Source: CAWGYQ01 sp963817395
GTDB lineage: Bacteria > Acidobacteriota > Vicinamibacteria > Vicinamibacterales > CAVPJW01
Direction of reading: 5' to 3'
Assembly (NCBI GenBank): GCA_963817395.1
Contig: CAWFOC010000003.1
Span: forward strand, 248,001-312,000
Length of the DNA: 64,000 bases
The notes under the pieces are model-generated. The model worked only from the letters and a program-made list of their open reading frames with translations. It made no database searches and was not told where the DNA came from. Made by a program: the position numbers and the translations under genes. This document shows positions 56,460-64,000 of this stretch, piece by piece; positions within the stretch are counted from its first letter, which is position 1, and each line of letters begins with the position of its first letter.

Positions 56460-58097
56460 TTACGCCGGCTCTTCACGCGTCAGAATCTCGCCCTCGTCCG
56501 AAAGGTCGAAGTGCTCCGCCAGGGGGTGCGAAGGCAGACCCGGCATGCGGAGGATCTCACCCGTGATCGGCACGATGAAGCCTGCGCCGGCGGCCAGCTG
56601 AATCTCTCTGACAGTCACCAGAAAGTCTTTCGGGCGGCCCAGCAGGGTCGGGTTGTCGGACAACGACTGCTGTGTCTTGGCGATGCAGATCGGCAGCCGG
56701 CCGAAGCCGAGCTTTTCGATCTGTGCCCGGTCGCGTTCCGCGCGCACGTGATAGTCCACGGCCTCAGCGCCGTACATCTCCGAGGCCACCTTGAGTATCT
56801 TCTGCTCGATGGGCTCGTCCCATTCGTAGAGCGGTTTGAAGTGCGGCCGCGATCGCATGGCAACTGCCCACACCGTTTTCGCGAGCGCGAGGCAGCCCTC
56901 GCCGCCGTCCGTGAACGGGCGCGCAACCACGGCCTCGAGACCCAACACGTCGCAATGCTCACGCACGACCGCAATCTCCTCGTCCGTGTCGCTCGGAAAG
57001 TGGTTGACCGCCACGACGCAGCGCTGCTCGAACTTGCGGATGTTCTCCACGTGCTTCTCGAGATTCGGCAGACCTTTGGCCACGGCGTCAGGATTCGGCT
57101 CCGCGATGGAGGCGAGCGGCACGCCTCCGTGCATCTTGAGCGCGCGGAGCGTCACGACAAGCACCGTGCACGAGGGCGCGAATTGTCCATATCGGCAATT
57201 GATGTCGAAGAACTTCTCGGCGCCGAGCTCGAATGCGAACCCCGCTTCGGTCACGACCGCGTCGGCGTACGCCAGAGCCAGCCGCGTGGCCGCAATGGAG
57301 TTCGTGCCGTGCGCGATGTTGGCAAAGGGCCCGCCGTGCACGAACGCCGGCACGCCTTCAATCGTCTGCACGAGGTTGGGCTTGATCGCGTCGCGGAGCA
57401 GCGCTGACATCGCGCCAACGGCCTTCAGATCGCGCGCATGCACCGCAGTGCCATCCGCGCGGAACCCGACGACGATGCGGCCCAGACGCTCCTTCAAATC
57501 GGGAATGCCGCCAGCCAGGCACAAAATGGCCATTACTTCACTGGCCGCCGCGATATCGAAGCCCGTCTCCCTCGGCACACCTTCGCGATGGCCGCCGAGC
57601 CCGATCACGATGTCGCGCAACGCACGGTCGTTCATGTCGACGACACGCCGCCAGATCACGCGTCTCGACTCGATGCCCAGGGCGTTCCCGTGGTGGAGGT
57701 GGTTGTCCACCATCGCCGCGAGCAGGTTGTGGGCACTCTCAACTGCGTGAATATCTCCAGTGAAGTGCAGATTCACATCGTCGGCGGGCACGACCTGCGA
57801 GCGGCCGCCGCCCGTGCCACCGCCCTTCATACCCAGATAGGGGCCCAGCGACGGCTCGCGCAGAGCGACCGCCGTCTTCACGCCGCTCAGGGCCAGCCCC
57901 TGGGAGAGCCCGATGGAACACGTGGTCTTGCCTTCGCCTGCGGGTGTGGGCGTGATCGCCGAGACGAGGATGAGCCGCCCGCGCGGCTCGCGCCGCTTCA
58001 TCGCCTCCGGTGTGACCTTGGCCTTGTACCGGCCATACGGCTCCATGTGCGAGGGGTCGAGGTCCAGCAGCCGGGCGATGTCGTCGATAGGCTTCAT
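56460..58097 (-). CDS. fhs: Formate-tetrahydrofolate ligase
   Basis: 545 residues, full length for the family. ATP-binding loop ITPTPAGEGKTTCSIGL, REPSLGPYLGMKGGGTGGG, FTGDIHAVESAHNLLAAM, PFANIAHGTNS and EAGFAFELGAEKFFDINCR are all recognisable. It makes 10-formyl-tetrahydrofolate from formate, ATP and tetrahydrofolate. The GcvT-like protein encoded about 2.4 kb away would also feed the folate pool, so one-carbon units released during amine catabolism may converge here. Confidence 0.95.
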   Translation of the reverse strand: MKPIDDIARLLDLDPSHMEPYGRYKAKVTPEAMKRREPRGRLILVSAITPTPAGEGKTTCSIGLSQGLALSGVKTAVALREPSLGPYLGMKGGGTGGGRSQVVPADDVNLHFTGDIHAVESAHNLLAAMVDNHLHHGNALGIESRRVIWRRVVDMNDRALRDIVIGLGGHREGVPRETGFDIAAASEVMAILCLAGGIPDLKERLGRIVVGFRADGTAVHARDLKAVGAMSALLRDAIKPNLVQTIEGVPAFVHGGPFANIAHGTNSIAATRLALAYADAVVTEAGFAFELGAEKFFDINCRYGQFAPSCTVLVVTLRALKMHGGVPLASIAEPNPDAVAKGLPNLEKHVENIRKFEQRCVVAVNHFPSDTDEEIAVVREHCDVLGLEAVVARPFTDGGEGCLALAKTVWAVAMRSRPHFKPLYEWDEPIEQKILKVASEMYGAEAVDYHVRAERDRAQIEKLGFGRLPICIAKTQQSLSDNPTLLGRPKDFLVTVREIQLAAGAGFIVPITGEILRMPGLPSHPLAEHFDLSDEGEILTREEPA

Positions 58098-58115
58098 GGC
58101 AGGGCGTGAGCCACG

Positions 58116-58613
58116 TCAGTAATGCAACCGGAGCACGGTGGGTGGGGCGCCTGCTCGCGGCATCACCACAAAGAGATTGTCGTAATCGGCGTCGGCAATC
58201 GTGATCGTCTCGCGGTAACCGAGGCCACGAAGGATGGCCGGAATGGTGTCCGAGTGGGCGACGAGGACGACGGTATCGCGAACACGATGAGTGCGAAGCC
58301 TGCGGACGACGCTGGCCGGATCCCGCGCGATGATGCTCACGCTCAAGCCGAGTGAGTCGGCCAGAGGCTGCGCCGTCTTTCGCGTCCGTTGAAAATCGCT
58401 GCTATAGATCGTGGTGGCGCGGATGTCGCGCAGCACGCGCGCCAGCGAGCCTGCGCGCGCCCGCCCCGCATCCGTCAGGTCGGGGTCCTGTGAGTCGTCT
58501 ACCTTCTCTCCGTGGCGGACGATGAGAATGGCACGTTGGGCTTGCGCGGAATCCGCAAGACCGAGCAACACGACGAGAGCCAGCGCCACGTGCCTGAGCC
58601 AACTGAACGTCAC
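58116..58613 (-). CDS. Exported histidine phosphatase (SixA/phosphoglycerate-mutase-like)
   Basis: 165 residues from a GTG at 58613 that has a strong AAAGGAGA site and opens directly into a signal peptide (ALALVVLLGLADSAQAQ); the longer upstream extension lacks such features. Catalytic ILIVRHGEKVDD (phospho-His), SDFQRTRKTAQ (Arg) and LVAHSDTIPAI (second His) are present. It cleaves phosphate from an unknown, probably periplasmic substrate. It lies 18 bases before the fhs start on the same strand. Confidence 0.85.
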   Translation of the reverse strand: MTFSWLRHVALALVVLLGLADSAQAQRAILIVRHGEKVDDSQDPDLTDAGRARAGSLARVLRDIRATTIYSSDFQRTRKTAQPLADSLGLSVSIIARDPASVVRRLRTHRVRDTVVLVAHSDTIPAILRGLGYRETITIADADYDNLFVVMPRAGAPPTVLRLHY

Positions 58614-58718
58614 GGCGTCTCCTTTGAACGGAGGGAACGGCGAAGCCGTATCGGCCCTCTGGCGAGGTTGTATCATATCCATGGTGGCCCACCGTACCCG
58701 CCGACTCCGGAGCTTTCC

Positions 58719-59177
58719 ATGTCTGCCCTCAAGCCGGCGTCCTCACTCGTCTCCATCTGGTTGAAGCGCGCTCACTACGGCGTCATGGACGCCGTTTCCC
58801 GCGCGACGCTCCGCGCGGGTCAGGGACTGGTCGGCAACGCCGATCAGGGTGGCCGCCGGCAGGTCACCGTGATCTCGGCCGAGCGATGGGTGGAGCTGGA
58901 ACGCGAGCTCGGCATGGCGGTCGATCCATCCGGCCGGCGGGCGAACCTCCTGGTGTCTGGCATCGACCTCCACGACTCGCGCGATCGAGTGCTCATCGTC
59001 GGCAGTTGCCGTCTGCGCATCGCGGGAGAGACCAGACCATGCGAGCGTATGGAGGCTGTCGCGACCGGCCTCCAGCGTCTCATGCGTGAAGGGTGGGGCG
59101 GTGGCGCGTACGGCGAAGTGCTCGATGACGGCGAAATCGCGGTGGGAGATGAGGTGAGATGGGCGAGTGAGCTTTGA
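58719..59177 (+). CDS. MOSC-domain protein
   Basis: 152 residues. The MOSC core is visible: RQVTVISAERWVELE, PSGRRANLLVSGIDL, VGSCRLRIAGETRPCERM (conserved Cys) and a terminal GEVLDDGEIAVGDEVRW. MOSC domains move sulfur or bind pyranopterin cofactors, and the Cys is the likely sulfur carrier. It overlaps the following flavoprotein by a 4-bp TTGA. Confidence 0.88.
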   Translation: MSALKPASSLVSIWLKRAHYGVMDAVSRATLRAGQGLVGNADQGGRRQVTVISAERWVELERELGMAVDPSGRRANLLVSGIDLHDSRDRVLIVGSCRLRIAGETRPCERMEAVATGLQRLMREGWGGGAYGEVLDDGEIAVGDEVRWASEL

Positions 59178-60461
59178 GCTTCGAATCTGTCTGCTATTGG
59201 TCGACCACGCTACCGCCAGCCCGGTCCGATCCGGAACCGCCGCCTCCCCTGCCGCCGCGCGCCGACGTCGCCATCGTCGGCAGCGGGTATACCGGCCTGT
59301 CGGCGGCCCTTCATCTCCGACGGGCGGGCGCTTCGGTGGCCGTTCTCGAAAAAGAGACGGTGGGCTGGGGCGCCAGCTCCCGCAACGGCGGTCAGGTGCT
59401 CACGGGCCTCAAGCTGGCCCCGGCTGACCTCCTCAGGCGCTTTGGCCGGACGCGCGCGCGCGAGTTCTTCGCCTGTTCGCTTGCGGCGATCGATCTGGTC
59501 GAACGCCTTATCGACGAAGAACACATCACCTGCGGGTACAGGCGGTCGGGCCATCTTCAGGCCGCGGCCAAGCCCTCCCATTACGACTCGTTGTGCCGCG
59601 AGCGGGACCTGCTGGCGGCCGAGTTCGATCACGCCGTCACGCTGGTCCCGCGCAGCGCTCAATCGGGCGAGCTCGGATCCGATGGCTATCATGGGCTGCT
59701 GCTCGACGAGCGAAGCGCGGCACTGAACCCCGCGCAGTATGTGATGCGGGCTGGCGGCAGCGGCGGCGCGAGCCGGCGCGCAGATCTTCGAACGCACCTC
59801 TGTCACGAACATCTCGCGCGATCGCACCACCTTTCGTCTCACGACATCGGCTGGCACGCTCGAGGCCCAGGCGGTGCTGGTTGCCACCAATGGGTACACC
59901 GATGCCAGTGCCCCATGGCTCCGCCGTCGCGTCATTCCGATCGGGTCCTTCATCATCGCGACGGAGCCGCTGTCGCAGGAGCTCGCGGATCGCCTCATTC
60001 CGAAGCGGCGCGTCGTCATCGATACGCGCCACTTCCTCCATTACTTCCGGCTGTCGGACGACGGGCGCGTCGTATTCGGCGGCCGTGCGCAATTTGCTCC
60101 ATCGACTCCGGGATCGACACGAACGAGTGCCAGGATTCTTGCCCGCGACCTCCGGCGCGTGTTTCCCGATCTGGCCGGCACCCGCGTCGACTTCATCTGG
60201 AGCGGGCACGTGTGCTTCACGACGGACTTTCTGCCGCGGCTGGGTGAGCACGGCGGCGTCCATTACGCGCTGGGGTATGCCGGCCACGGCGTGGCGATGG
60301 CTACCTACCTGGGCCGTCTCGCAGCGGAGTCGATGCTGGGCCACAGCATCGTCAATCCGTTTCGTGATCTGGCATTTCGTGCGATTCCGTTCTACAACGG
60401 CACGCCGTGGTTTCTTCCGCTGCTCGGGGCGTACTACAAGGTGAGGGACGCGCTGGAATGA
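59174..60461 (+). CDS. DAO-type FAD oxidoreductase (PuuB/OrdL-like), frameshift near 59755
   Basis: About 428 residues from a TTG overlapping the MOSC stop. FAD-binding VAIVGSGYTGLSAALHLRRAG and the ASSRNGGQVLTGLK segment match gamma-glutamylputrescine or sarcosine-type oxidases. After a one-base shift near 59755 (QYV then CGLAAAAARAGAQIF) the chain continues with VLVATNGYTD, RYxP-like SGHVCFTTDFLPRLGEHGG and GYAGHGVAMATYLG. It oxidises a secondary or primary amine with release of hydrogen peroxide or transfer to an acceptor. It fits the amine-catabolism setting. Confidence 0.82.
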
Positions 60462-60472
60462 CCGGAGCGGAA

Positions 60473-61672
60473 CTATCTGGGTGGCATCGCCGTTTTTCGT
60501 GCGGGGTTGAAGAACGGCGTTTTGACGACGGTGGCGCGCACGTGATGGCGGACCGCCTCGACCGTCACTTCCATTTCGAGGGCGGTGTCGATCGCGCCGT
60601 CCTCCGACGAAACCGTGGCCAGCGCGATGAGCTGCTTGAGGACCGGTGACCAGGTGGTCGAGGTCGCCTTGCCGACCTGACGGCCGCTCCGGTAGACGGG
60701 CACGTGCGTGCGCGATGCGGCTGAGGGCACCTGGGTCGGCAATCCGACCTTGTCGAAGAGCGCCTCGACTTGCGGATAGTCGATTGCGAGCCCGACGATC
60801 TGACGCGCGGAACCCCGCCGGTGCTCGTCGCGCAATGCCTGCCGCCCGACAAACGGCTCTTTCTCGAGCTGAACCAGACGACCCAGGCCCATTTCGTAGG
60901 GCGAGTACTTCTGGCTCTCGATCAGCGCTTTCTTGCTGCTGAAAAAATCCACCTCGATGAGCAGCAGCCCGGCCTCGATCCTGGCCACGTCGAGCGCCAG
61001 CATGCCTGCGGCATGGATATCGAACGGCCGGCCGCCTTCGACGAGCCTGTCCCACACCTTCACGGCCTGCTCGGAAGGAATCCAGATCTCGTAGCCGAGA
61101 TCGCCTGTGTAGCCGGTGCGCGAAATCTCCACGCCAACACCCGCGATTGTCCCCGTTGTCACGCGGAAGTATTTGAGACCATCGATGTCGGCGTCGGATA
61201 CCTGGCGCAGTATCTGCGCCGAGGTCGGTCCCTGAAGGGCCAGCGCGGCCAACCGTTCGGAAACATCCTCGATCGTCACGTCCATGCCGAGCGCATTCTG
61301 ATGGAACCATCGGAGGCTTGGATCGGCGGCGGTCCATCGATACCGGTTCTCGGCTAGTCTGGACACGGTCCCGTCGTCGATCACCTTGCCCCGCTCGTCA
61401 CACCAGGGGGTATAGAAAACCTGCCCGACGCTCATCTTGCGCACATCCCGGGTAATCACGCGGTCCACGAGGCGCGTCGCATCGCGGCCGCTGATGATGT
61501 ACTTGTAGAGCGGCGACACGTCGATGAGTGCGGCGGCATTTCGAATGGCGTTGTATTCGTGCTCGTGGTGCGTCTCGTACGAGCTGACGGTGTAGTAGCC
61601 CGACCACTCGCGATAATTCAGGCTTTCGCAGAGGGGAAATGTGCGGTCGTGGACGGCGGTTCCGATCGGCAT
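60473..61672 (-). CDS. GcvT-family aminomethyltransferase / folate-dependent demethylase
   Basis: 399 residues with the full GcvT fold: ALIDVSPLYKYIISGRDATRLVD at the N-terminus, DDGTVSRLAENRY, ALQGPTSAQIL, SRTGYTGDLGYEIW (folate site) and LDVARIEAGL. The C-terminal barrel follows (VGLAIDYPQVEAL, VGKATSTTWSPVL). It transfers a one-carbon unit from an aminomethyl or N-methyl donor to tetrahydrofolate. No GcvP or GcvH is in the window, and the neighbouring DAO-type flavoprotein is suggestive of a sarcosine or dimethylglycine-type demethylation pair rather than the glycine cleavage system. Confidence 0.85.
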   Translation of the reverse strand: MPIGTAVHDRTFPLCESLNYREWSGYYTVSSYETHHEHEYNAIRNAAALIDVSPLYKYIISGRDATRLVDRVITRDVRKMSVGQVFYTPWCDERGKVIDDGTVSRLAENRYRWTAADPSLRWFHQNALGMDVTIEDVSERLAALALQGPTSAQILRQVSDADIDGLKYFRVTTGTIAGVGVEISRTGYTGDLGYEIWIPSEQAVKVWDRLVEGGRPFDIHAAGMLALDVARIEAGLLLIEVDFFSSKKALIESQKYSPYEMGLGRLVQLEKEPFVGRQALRDEHRRGSARQIVGLAIDYPQVEALFDKVGLPTQVPSAASRTHVPVYRSGRQVGKATSTTWSPVLKQLIALATVSSEDGAIDTALEMEVTVEAVRHHVRATVVKTPFFNPARKTAMPPR

Positions 61673-61725
61673 GTCTCAATCCTGGCAGGCGCGGCGATCG
61701 CGAGGATGCGGTTGCGCCCTGGTTG

Positions 61726-61731
61726 ATTATA
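61726..61731 (-). promoter_or_regulatory. Perfect -10 box, candidate gcvT-like promoter
   Basis: Minus strand TATAAT (complement of 61726-61731) lies 53 bases upstream of the GcvT start. The -35 region is GC-rich and poor. This is the only perfect -10 hexamer noticed in an intergenic region. Confidence 0.4.
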
Positions 61732-61775
61732 TGTCGCAACCCTTGGCCGACCGGCGAGCGGTGCCGCCCGGCGCG

Positions 61776-61804
61776 TTGACAGTGCAGGGTGTGTATGCCA
61801 GACT
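61776..61804 (+). promoter_or_regulatory. Candidate promoter for the PYROXD2-like genes
   Basis: TTGACA at 61776-61781 is followed by a 17-base spacer and CAGACT (three of six consensus bases). The leader to the ATG at 62035 would be about 220 bases. The rest of the 362-base gap between the GcvT and PYROXD2 genes holds no gene I can support. Confidence 0.3.
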
Positions 61805-62034
61805 TTTCCGCCCATCATGCCGCGCTTCGCCGGCCTCATCCATCTGCTCGTGCACACGCTGGTTCTCGGCAACGAGACGCGCAGCGCCGGCCTGAGTACG
61901 GCGTTCCACCGCTAGTCTGACCTCGAACGGTCAGCCGGGGGCCTGTTCGTCCGCGCCCGGGTTCTGCGGATCGCTCGCGCGACTGAAGGACGAGCTGCCG
62001 TTATCGCCAGAGGGAACATCGCCAGCTGCGAGTC

Positions 62035-63648
62035 ATGCGGAAATACGACGTCATCGTCATCGGCGGCGGCCACAACGGCCTCGTCAACGGAGCCTATCTG
62101 GCTCGTGCCGGCAAGAAGGTGCTGGTCCTCGAGCGGCGGCATGTGCTCGGCGGCGCGGCCGTCACTGAAGAGGTCTTCCCCGGCTTCCATTTCTCCGTCT
62201 GTTCCTACGTCGTCTCGTTGCTCAGGCCCGAGATCATTCGCGAGCTCGATCTTCCCCGCCACGGTCTCGAGATACTGCCGCTCGACGGCACGTTCACGCC
62301 CATGCACGGCAACTATCTCTGGCGCGTGAACGACCATGCCAAGACGCGCCGCGAGGTAGCGCGTCATTCGCCGGTGGACGCCGAAGCGTACGAGGAATAC
62401 GGCAAGTCGATGGTGGAAATGGCCCGGTTCGTCAAGCCGATTCTCGACATGACGCCGCCCGATCCGTTTTCACTGGATCCACGCGAACTCAGGAAGCTGC
62501 TGTTCCTTGCGCGCCGCTTCCAGGCGCTGCCGGGCCAGGACAAGTACAACATGGTGCAGCTCATGACGATGAGCGCCGTGGACTTCCTGGATCAGTGGTT
62601 CGAGACCGATGTGCTCAAGGCCACCATGTCGGCGTCCGGCATCATCGGCACGTTCCTCGGCGTGCGGTCGCCCGGCACGGCCTACGTGCTCCTCCATCAC
62701 TACATGGGGGAAATCGACGGGGCGTTTCGTTCGTGGGGATTCGCGCGCGGCGGCACCGGCGCCATCTCGAACGCCATCGGTGACGCGGCACGAGAGGCTG
62801 GCGTCGAGATCAGGACCGAGGCCGCCGTGGCCGCCATCGTCGTCAAGGGCGGACGCGCGGCGGGCGTGGCACTTCAGAACGGCGAGGAGATCGCGGCCGA
62901 CGTCGTGGCCTCGAGCGCCGACCCCCATGTGACGTTCCTGAAGCTGCTGGATCCCTCCGCGCTGCCGGGCGAGTTCGTCGACGAGATTCGCCGCTACAAG
63001 TTCCGCGGGTCGTCCGGAAAGGTCAACCTCGCCCTCGACGCGCTGCCCGACTTCACGTGCCTGCGAGGGCCAGGCGCGCACTTGCGCGGCGCAATCTCCA
63101 TCTCGCCGAGCGTGGAACACATGGAGCGCGCGTACGACGACGCAAAGTACGGAAATTTCTCGAGGCGGCCGTACATCGACATGGTGATTCCGACGCTGAC
63201 GGATCCGTCGGTGGCGCCGCCCGGCAAGCACATTCTTTCCTGCTTCGTCCAGTACGCGCCGTACAAGCTGGCCCGGGGCAACTGGGACGACCGGCGCGAG
63301 GAATTCGGCGACACGGTCATCAATACCATTGAAGAGTTCGCGCCCAACATACGGAATATCATCCGCCATCGCCAGGTGCTGACGCCGCTCGACATCGAAC
63401 GCGATTGGGCGTTGACCGAGGGCAACATCTTTCAGGGCGAGCTGACGCTCGAACAGTTGTTCTTTCTGAGGCCGGTGCCCGGCTGGGCGCAATACCGTAC
63501 GCCGATTCGAGGACTGTACATGTGCGGCTCGGCGACACACCCCGGCGGCGGAATCATGGGCGCGCCGGGTCGCAACGCGGCCCTCAGGATGCTGAAGGAC
63601 ATGGGCGGGGCGTCGCCCAGCCGCAAGAAGGCGACAGCGGGCGCCTGA
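62035..63648 (+). CDS. PYROXD2-like phytoene-desaturase-family flavoprotein
   Basis: 537 residues. FAD-binding VIVIGGGHNGLVNGAYLARAGKK and LERRHVLGGAAVTEE (GG doublet) are at the start; the C-terminal FAD contact is GLYMCGSATHPGGGIMGAPGRNAA. This branch of the phytoene-desaturase superfamily includes PYROXD2 and related oxidoreductases of unknown substrate. No phytoene synthase is present, so carotenoid synthesis is not indicated. A second family member begins 7 bases after the stop. Confidence 0.88.
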   Translation: MRKYDVIVIGGGHNGLVNGAYLARAGKKVLVLERRHVLGGAAVTEEVFPGFHFSVCSYVVSLLRPEIIRELDLPRHGLEILPLDGTFTPMHGNYLWRVNDHAKTRREVARHSPVDAEAYEEYGKSMVEMARFVKPILDMTPPDPFSLDPRELRKLLFLARRFQALPGQDKYNMVQLMTMSAVDFLDQWFETDVLKATMSASGIIGTFLGVRSPGTAYVLLHHYMGEIDGAFRSWGFARGGTGAISNAIGDAAREAGVEIRTEAAVAAIVVKGGRAAGVALQNGEEIAADVVASSADPHVTFLKLLDPSALPGEFVDEIRRYKFRGSSGKVNLALDALPDFTCLRGPGAHLRGAISISPSVEHMERAYDDAKYGNFSRRPYIDMVIPTLTDPSVAPPGKHILSCFVQYAPYKLARGNWDDRREEFGDTVINTIEEFAPNIRNIIRHRQVLTPLDIERDWALTEGNIFQGELTLEQLFFLRPVPGWAQYRTPIRGLYMCGSATHPGGGIMGAPGRNAALRMLKDMGGASPSRKKATAGA

Positions 63649-63654
63649 CCGACG

Positions 63655-64000
63655 ATGCCAGAAACTCGGGACGTCGTCATCGTCGGGGGCGGTCACAACG
63701 GGCTGATCGCAGCGTTCTATCTGGCAAGAGCCGGACTGAAGCCTCTCGTCCTCGAGGCACGTCCCCTCGTCGGCGGCGGTGCGGTGACCGAAGAATTCCA
63801 TCCCGGGTTTCGCGGGCCGATCCTGGCCCACGCCGGCGGGCCGCTGCTCGCCGACATTCTGCGTGATACGGCAGTCGAGCGGCGGGGCGTGGAGTTTCTT
63901 CGTCCGAACCCGCGGCTGACGGCGCTCTCGCCTGAGGGACAGGCGCTGTCACTGTTCGACAATCCATCTGAGACGGCCGAGCACCTGCGGCGTGTGTCCG
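63655..64000 (+). CDS. Second PYROXD2-like flavoprotein, 3'-truncated by window end
   Basis: The frame from the ATG at 63655 is open to the last base. Its first 115 residues parallel the preceding gene: VVIVGGGHNGLIAAFYLARAG then LEARPLVGGGAVTEEFHPGF. The two sequences are paralogous but well diverged after the FAD motif. A tandem pair suggests a heteromeric enzyme or two steps of one pathway. Confidence 0.85.
   Translation, partial: MPETRDVVIVGGGHNGLIAAFYLARAGLKPLVLEARPLVGGGAVTEEFHPGFRGPILAHAGGPLLADILRDTAVERRGVEFLRPNPRLTALSPEGQALSLFDNPSETAEHLRRVS

Noticed and set aside
61641..61909. Short frames in the gap between the GcvT and PYROXD2 genes
   Set aside because: They lack ribosome sites and recognisable domains, and they overlap the likely promoters; chance coding is more plausible.

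Overview
This is a GC-rich (about two-thirds G+C by eye), densely coded stretch of a bacterial chromosome. No rRNA, tRNA, CRISPR array, phage module or intact insertion sequence was seen. Gene content suggests a Gram-negative heterotroph: secreted M14/M20/M24/M28 peptidases, an exosortase with a sorted cargo, an ECF sigma factor, a lipoate-dependent 2-oxoacid dehydrogenase and a membrane molybdoenzyme. The combination resembles soil Acidobacteriota (Vicinamibacteria-like), but that placement is inference. About 20 otherwise well-conserved genes are split by a single-base shift, often at a short G or C run. I read most of these as assembly or sequencing indels and annotate each gene across its break.

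Layout. 0-6 kb: a peptidase S58 (partial), a sodium/solute symporter and an SDR form one overlapping operon. A class-III aminotransferase and a second SDR lie on the other strand, followed by a malate-dehydrogenase-like protein that has lost its catalytic residues. 6-8.5 kb: an M28 peptidase with a PDZ domain converges on an ECF sigma factor. 8.6-14.2 kb: the complete operon lpdA-E1alpha-E1beta-E2-lipB makes and lipoylates a 2-oxoacid dehydrogenase complex. 14.2-16 kb: HU, an Smr protein and AdoMet decarboxylase. 15.9-21.3 kb: an exosortase locus with a methyltransferase, an exosortase-like protein carrying two complete Cys/Arg/His cores in tandem, a polytopic membrane protein, a cargo with a C-terminal sorting tail, and a decayed partial copy of that cargo. 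21.5-24.1 kb: a large M14 peptidase.

24.1-32.2 kb: a two-gene SNF2 helicase plus Eco57I-type DNA methyltransferase module, probably for defence. The regulatory region and first ~42 codons of the helicase are duplicated on the far side of a membrane sulfatase-like gene. 32.3-42.5 kb: an M24 peptidase, then a minus-strand sulfur-related operon (rhodanese, TauE/SafE exporter, DUF1634, ferredoxin-NrfD fusion, molybdopterin catalytic subunit, TorD chaperone). A rhodanese-persulfide dioxygenase fusion is divergent from it.

42.5-64 kb: a catabolic region with two APC permeases, an amidohydrolase, three more class-III aminotransferases, an aldehyde dehydrogenase, an M20 hydrolase, formate-tetrahydrofolate ligase, a GcvT-like protein, an amine-oxidase-type flavoprotein and two PYROXD2-like flavoproteins, the last cut by the window end. 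Together these suggest uptake of amino acids or amines, their transamination and oxidation, and transfer of one-carbon units to folate. Many genes abut by 4-bp ATGA/GTGA/TTGA overlaps, and several start a few bases after a -10-like box, which suggests leaderless transcripts.
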